NCBI GenBank assembly: GCA_001920875.1
Contig: MNKP01000054.1
Span: 1 to 52,193, forward strand
Direction of reading: 5' to 3'
Length of the DNA: 52,193 nt
Origin: Acidobacteria bacterium 13_1_20CM_2_55_15
Lineage (GTDB): Bacteria > Acidobacteriota > Terriglobia > 20CM-2-55-15
In this document: positions 50,037-52,193 of the stretch, piece by piece
Layout of the letters: each line of letters opens with the position of its first letter
Numbering within the stretch: position 1 is the first letter of the stretch
Position numbers and translations under genes: made by a program
The notes under the pieces: generated by a model
Told to the model about the DNA's origin: nothing
The model's database searches: none
What the model saw: the letters and a program-made list of their open reading frames with translations, nothing else

Positions 50037-51203
50037 TTAGGATTCCTTCCGTAAGATTTCCGCGGCGCGCGAAATGCTCCAGAGCTTTTTGTACGCGATC
50101 TCCGGGGTATTCACGCAGCGCTCTGCAAATGTCCCGAATCCGCAGTCTGGATTAAGGAAGATCTTGTCGGCATCGTAGAACTCGAGCAGACGCCGGACGC
50201 GCTGCACGATCGCCTGCGGGTCTTCGATGTTATCCGTCCGTGGATTCGCGACACCGAGTCCAAGCTCCTTCTGGTTCTTGAATTCCTTGAACACTTCAAT
50301 TTCGCCCGCTCGTGGTGTGGCCATCTCAAGTACGAGCTGATGGATGTTCATGCGCATCAGCGAAGGAAGCAGCGGGCCATAGTTGCCTTTGAGCAAAACG
50401 TCCTCCTTGCGGCTCCAGTTGCCGCGGCAGATGTGCACGCCGAAGCGGACGCCGTCGATGCCAGCAACGGTTTCATTCATCAGGCGAACCGCGAAATCCA
50501 GTTCTTCACTCGGGTCGCGGCGAGTGCCGAGGGCGGCACACATGAACGTTTGTTCCGCTTCATCGCCGTAAACCACCTGCGTCAGCGACGGTTCGTCGAA
50601 TTGAATGAAATCGCATCCGCGTTTCTTCAGCGCGAGAACTTCCTTGCGCAGAATCTGAACCACGTCTTTCGCAAGATCTTCGCGCGTGGGATACGCCTTG
50701 TCGGAAAGACCTTCGAACCATGCCGATCGCGTCAACAAATAGGCACCCGGCAAAGGGATTTTTGTTTGACGCGTCGTATGGGATTTGAGGAAGTCGAACT
50801 CGTCGAGCGAAATGCCGGCGTCCCCGCGCTCTGTGACTTTGTCGATGGCGATCGGGCTTTTGATTGCGAATGACGGAACGTCGGAAGCGCGCAGGATCTC
50901 TTCAAACCCGGCGCGATCCTTGACGTAGTCCATGAGTTCGGAGAGCTTCATCAATTTGATGCCGGAAAGCTTCTCGGTGACGAAGGAATAGAAGTTGTCG
51001 CGGCGGACTTCGCCGTCCGTAACAATGTCGACTCCGGCGTCTTCCTGATACTTGATCGAGGCGAGCACAGCGTCATCGGCGATTTGGTTGAATTCGGCTT
51101 GAGTGATCTCACCGTTTTGACGCTTGCGCAGCGCTTGAACCAGCCATGCCGGCCGCGGCCAGGACCCAACGACAGTTACGGGGAAGAGTTTTGTTTTGCT
51201 CAT
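50037..51203 (-). CDS. MetE-like methyltransferase (cobalamin-independent methionine synthase C-domain family)
   Basis: 388 aa, single-barrel form found in archaea and many bacteria, in contrast to the ~750-aa classical MetE. Zn ligands are probably the His and Cys of GVHICRGN and the Cys of NPDCGFGTF; FDEPSL is conserved. Starts MSKTKLFPVTVVGSWPRP, typical of this group. It may use a methylcobamide protein or a methyl donor other than folate, so a role in methionine synthesis is only probable. TATCTT lies 10 nt before the ATG; no ribosome site. Confidence 0.84.
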   Translation of the reverse strand: MSKTKLFPVTVVGSWPRPAWLVQALRKRQNGEITQAEFNQIADDAVLASIKYQEDAGVDIVTDGEVRRDNFYSFVTEKLSGIKLMKLSELMDYVKDRAGFEEILRASDVPSFAIKSPIAIDKVTERGDAGISLDEFDFLKSHTTRQTKIPLPGAYLLTRSAWFEGLSDKAYPTREDLAKDVVQILRKEVLALKKRGCDFIQFDEPSLTQVVYGDEAEQTFMCAALGTRRDPSEELDFAVRLMNETVAGIDGVRFGVHICRGNWSRKEDVLLKGNYGPLLPSLMRMNIHQLVLEMATPRAGEIEVFKEFKNQKELGLGVANPRTDNIEDPQAIVQRVRRLLEFYDADKIFLNPDCGFGTFAERCVNTPEIAYKKLWSISRAAEILRKES

Positions 51204-51426
51204 CGGGGCTTGGAAGATACCACAGACAAGCTCCAATTTTCCCGCCGCCATTTGAACGATCTGTCTTCCGAAGAAGAGTGGACCGTTTCGGGGGTGTGGG
51301 TGGCGAATTCCAAATTTCGCCGGAATCCTCATTTTCATCTCTTGGTGCGATCCGGGCATGCGCGATCTCACAAAAAGAAGTCCTGTGATCACTTACACCG
51401 CTCCGCAATTTTTGTGGTGATCTGGT

Positions 51427-52005
51427 CTATAGGTTCGCGCCCAAGATCACAACGGCTTGTGTCATCGGCAGCAGCCCCGTGGCGTTCCAGAAATTGAACA
51501 TAAATAGCGTGATCAAATCTGCGTGCCGGGCGTTGTCCGGATCGTGTTGCGCGTAGCGTTTCTTAACGATCTCGTGGCACACCTTGAAGAGCGATTTCTG
51601 GAGTTTCGCGATGCTCTTGCCGGGCTTGATTTTGACGTCGACCGCGCGATTACAGAATTCGTTCCAGAAACCGGGATCCGTAATGAGCCGGCGCGGCTCT
51701 TTGTGCGCCAGTCCCGCCCGTTCGGCGACGCGGCAAAGCGTGTAGTACATGGTCCGGTTCAAGCCTACGAAGAACGGCACGATCTCCTGCCTGCGGGCCC
51801 CTTGGTCATTTCCCAGAGCGTTTTGGGCAGCGCGGACCGTAATGTCGACCAGAACATTGCCCTGGATCGGAGGCCTGCCCAGGTGGAGGTGCAGTTGGGC
51901 TTCAAGGGAGATCGCCTCGAGAAGCTGATCCGACAGAAGAACTTCCTCGCCACGCAATTGAAGCAGCCCGCGCGATAATCCGAATTGAACCCCCGATGGG
52001 TGCAT
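51427..52005 (-). CDS. uncharacterised protein (192 aa)
   Basis: I do not recognise it. The first 85 residues are leucine-rich and low in clear motifs (LLQLRGEEVLLSDQLLEA). The second half is better ordered: NRTMYYTLCRVAERAGLAHK, a FWNEFCNRAVDVKIKPGKS block, and a hydrophobic ending FMFNFWNATGLLPMTQAVVI. AGGAGG lies 8 nt before the ATG, supporting the start. Just upstream is an exact 41-bp tandem array that could be its control region. Confidence 0.5.
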   Translation of the reverse strand: MHPSGVQFGLSRGLLQLRGEEVLLSDQLLEAISLEAQLHLHLGRPPIQGNVLVDITVRAAQNALGNDQGARRQEIVPFFVGLNRTMYYTLCRVAERAGLAHKEPRRLITDPGFWNEFCNRAVDVKIKPGKSIAKLQKSLFKVCHEIVKKRYAQHDPDNARHADLITLFMFNFWNATGLLPMTQAVVILGANL

Positions 52006-52034
52006 ATCCGCATCCTCCTATATTAAGGATCGCG

Positions 52035-52193
52035 ATTGGGCGCATCTTCCTTCGAGAAATTCGCTTTTGCTCATAATTGAACGCGCCTTCCTTCGAAGTA
52101 GTCCCATTTGTTCGCAATTGAACGTGCCTTCCTTTGAGCATTTCTTTTTTGCTCGTGATTGGACGCGGCTTCTTGCCGGCATTTCCCATTTGC
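52035..52193. repeat. tandem array with exact 41-bp period, cut by the right edge
   Basis: Units start at 52035, 52076, 52117 and 52158 with ATTG(A/G)(A/G)CG. Conserved blocks are ATTGNNCG, CTTCCTT near position 12, and TTTGCTC or TTTGTTC near position 33. Unit divergence is substantial but the period does not drift. The array extends past the window. Confidence 0.8.

Noticed and set aside
50340-50873. 177-codon plus-strand frame inside the MetE-like gene
   Set aside because: Antisense shadow; the minus frame carries zinc-ligand and barrel motifs.
52035-52193. CRISPR array
   Set aside because: A 41-bp period leaves no room for a normal repeat plus spacer, and the variable parts are still similar to each other; no cas gene is present.
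1-52193. tRNA or rRNA genes
   Set aside because: No cloverleaf with a GTTCRANYC arm and CCA-proximal stem, and no rRNA-like conserved segment, was recognised by eye; a tRNAscan run would settle it.

Overview
Chromosomal segment of a moderately GC-rich, Gram-negative-like heterotroph. Acidobacteriota, of the type seen in soil metagenomes, is my best guess; this is inference and no rRNA or tRNA was seen. Supporting hints are a futalosine-pathway gene, two SYLF (Ysc84) lipid-binding proteins, a bacterial deoxyhypusine-synthase-like enzyme, a large secreted metalloprotease with repeated beta domains and a PPC-like tail, a TGS GTPase, and very many intergenic palindromic repeats.

Layout. 1-2750 looks accessory: the N-terminus of a NusG/UpxY-type antiterminator running off the left edge, two paralogous small helix-turn-helix (HTH) proteins with strong AGGAGG ribosome sites, and three small uncharacterised proteins. 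2.8-9.2 kb: mqnE, thiO, a HAD hydrolase, a SirB1-type protein, then proB-proA. 9.3-14.5 kb: a beta-oxidation cluster in the order 3-hydroxyacyl-CoA dehydrogenase/enoyl-CoA hydratase, thiolase, acyl-CoA dehydrogenase (as in Bacillus fadNAE). 14.5-22 kb, minus strand: small membrane protein, secreted metalloprotease, thrC, lon. 22-28 kb, plus strand: MFS transporter, TGS GTPase, HtrA-like protease, a membrane-anchored protein, a metallo-beta-lactamase (MBL) fold hydrolase, a thioesterase and a stand-alone 5'-3' exonuclease. 28-40 kb: a series of divergent and convergent pairs (CinA-like/M24 peptidase, DnaJ-like/YgfZ, SYLF and M24/DHS-like and molybdopterin oxidoreductase, DUF1015/small protein and HAD). 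40.4-45.9 kb: a nearly complete ISC iron-sulfur operon, iscR-iscS-iscU-iscA-hscB-hscA-iscX, without fdx, behind a clear IscR-type operator. 46-48.7 kb: a second SYLF gene, then a graveyard of gene fragments. 48.7-52.2 kb, minus strand: rhodanese, OsmC-like protein, MetE-like protein, an unknown protein, and an exact 41-bp-period tandem array running off the right edge.

Three cross-cutting signals stand out. (1) Many genes that start a transcript have a TATAAT-like box ending 6-8 nt before the start codon and no Shine-Dalgarno (SD), which suggests leaderless mRNAs; several divergent pairs appear to share one near-symmetric -10 element. (2) At least four families of palindromic repeats fill intergenic gaps, including four gaps of the isc operon. 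One copy forms the C-terminal tail of MqnE, one supplies the ribosome site of a thioesterase gene, and one contains the stop codons of two convergent genes. (3) Several enzymes have altered key positions: IscR-like R107 in place of the His ligand, DxN in a HAD protein, DLPP in a GTPase G3 motif, and an HtrA with no visible export signal.
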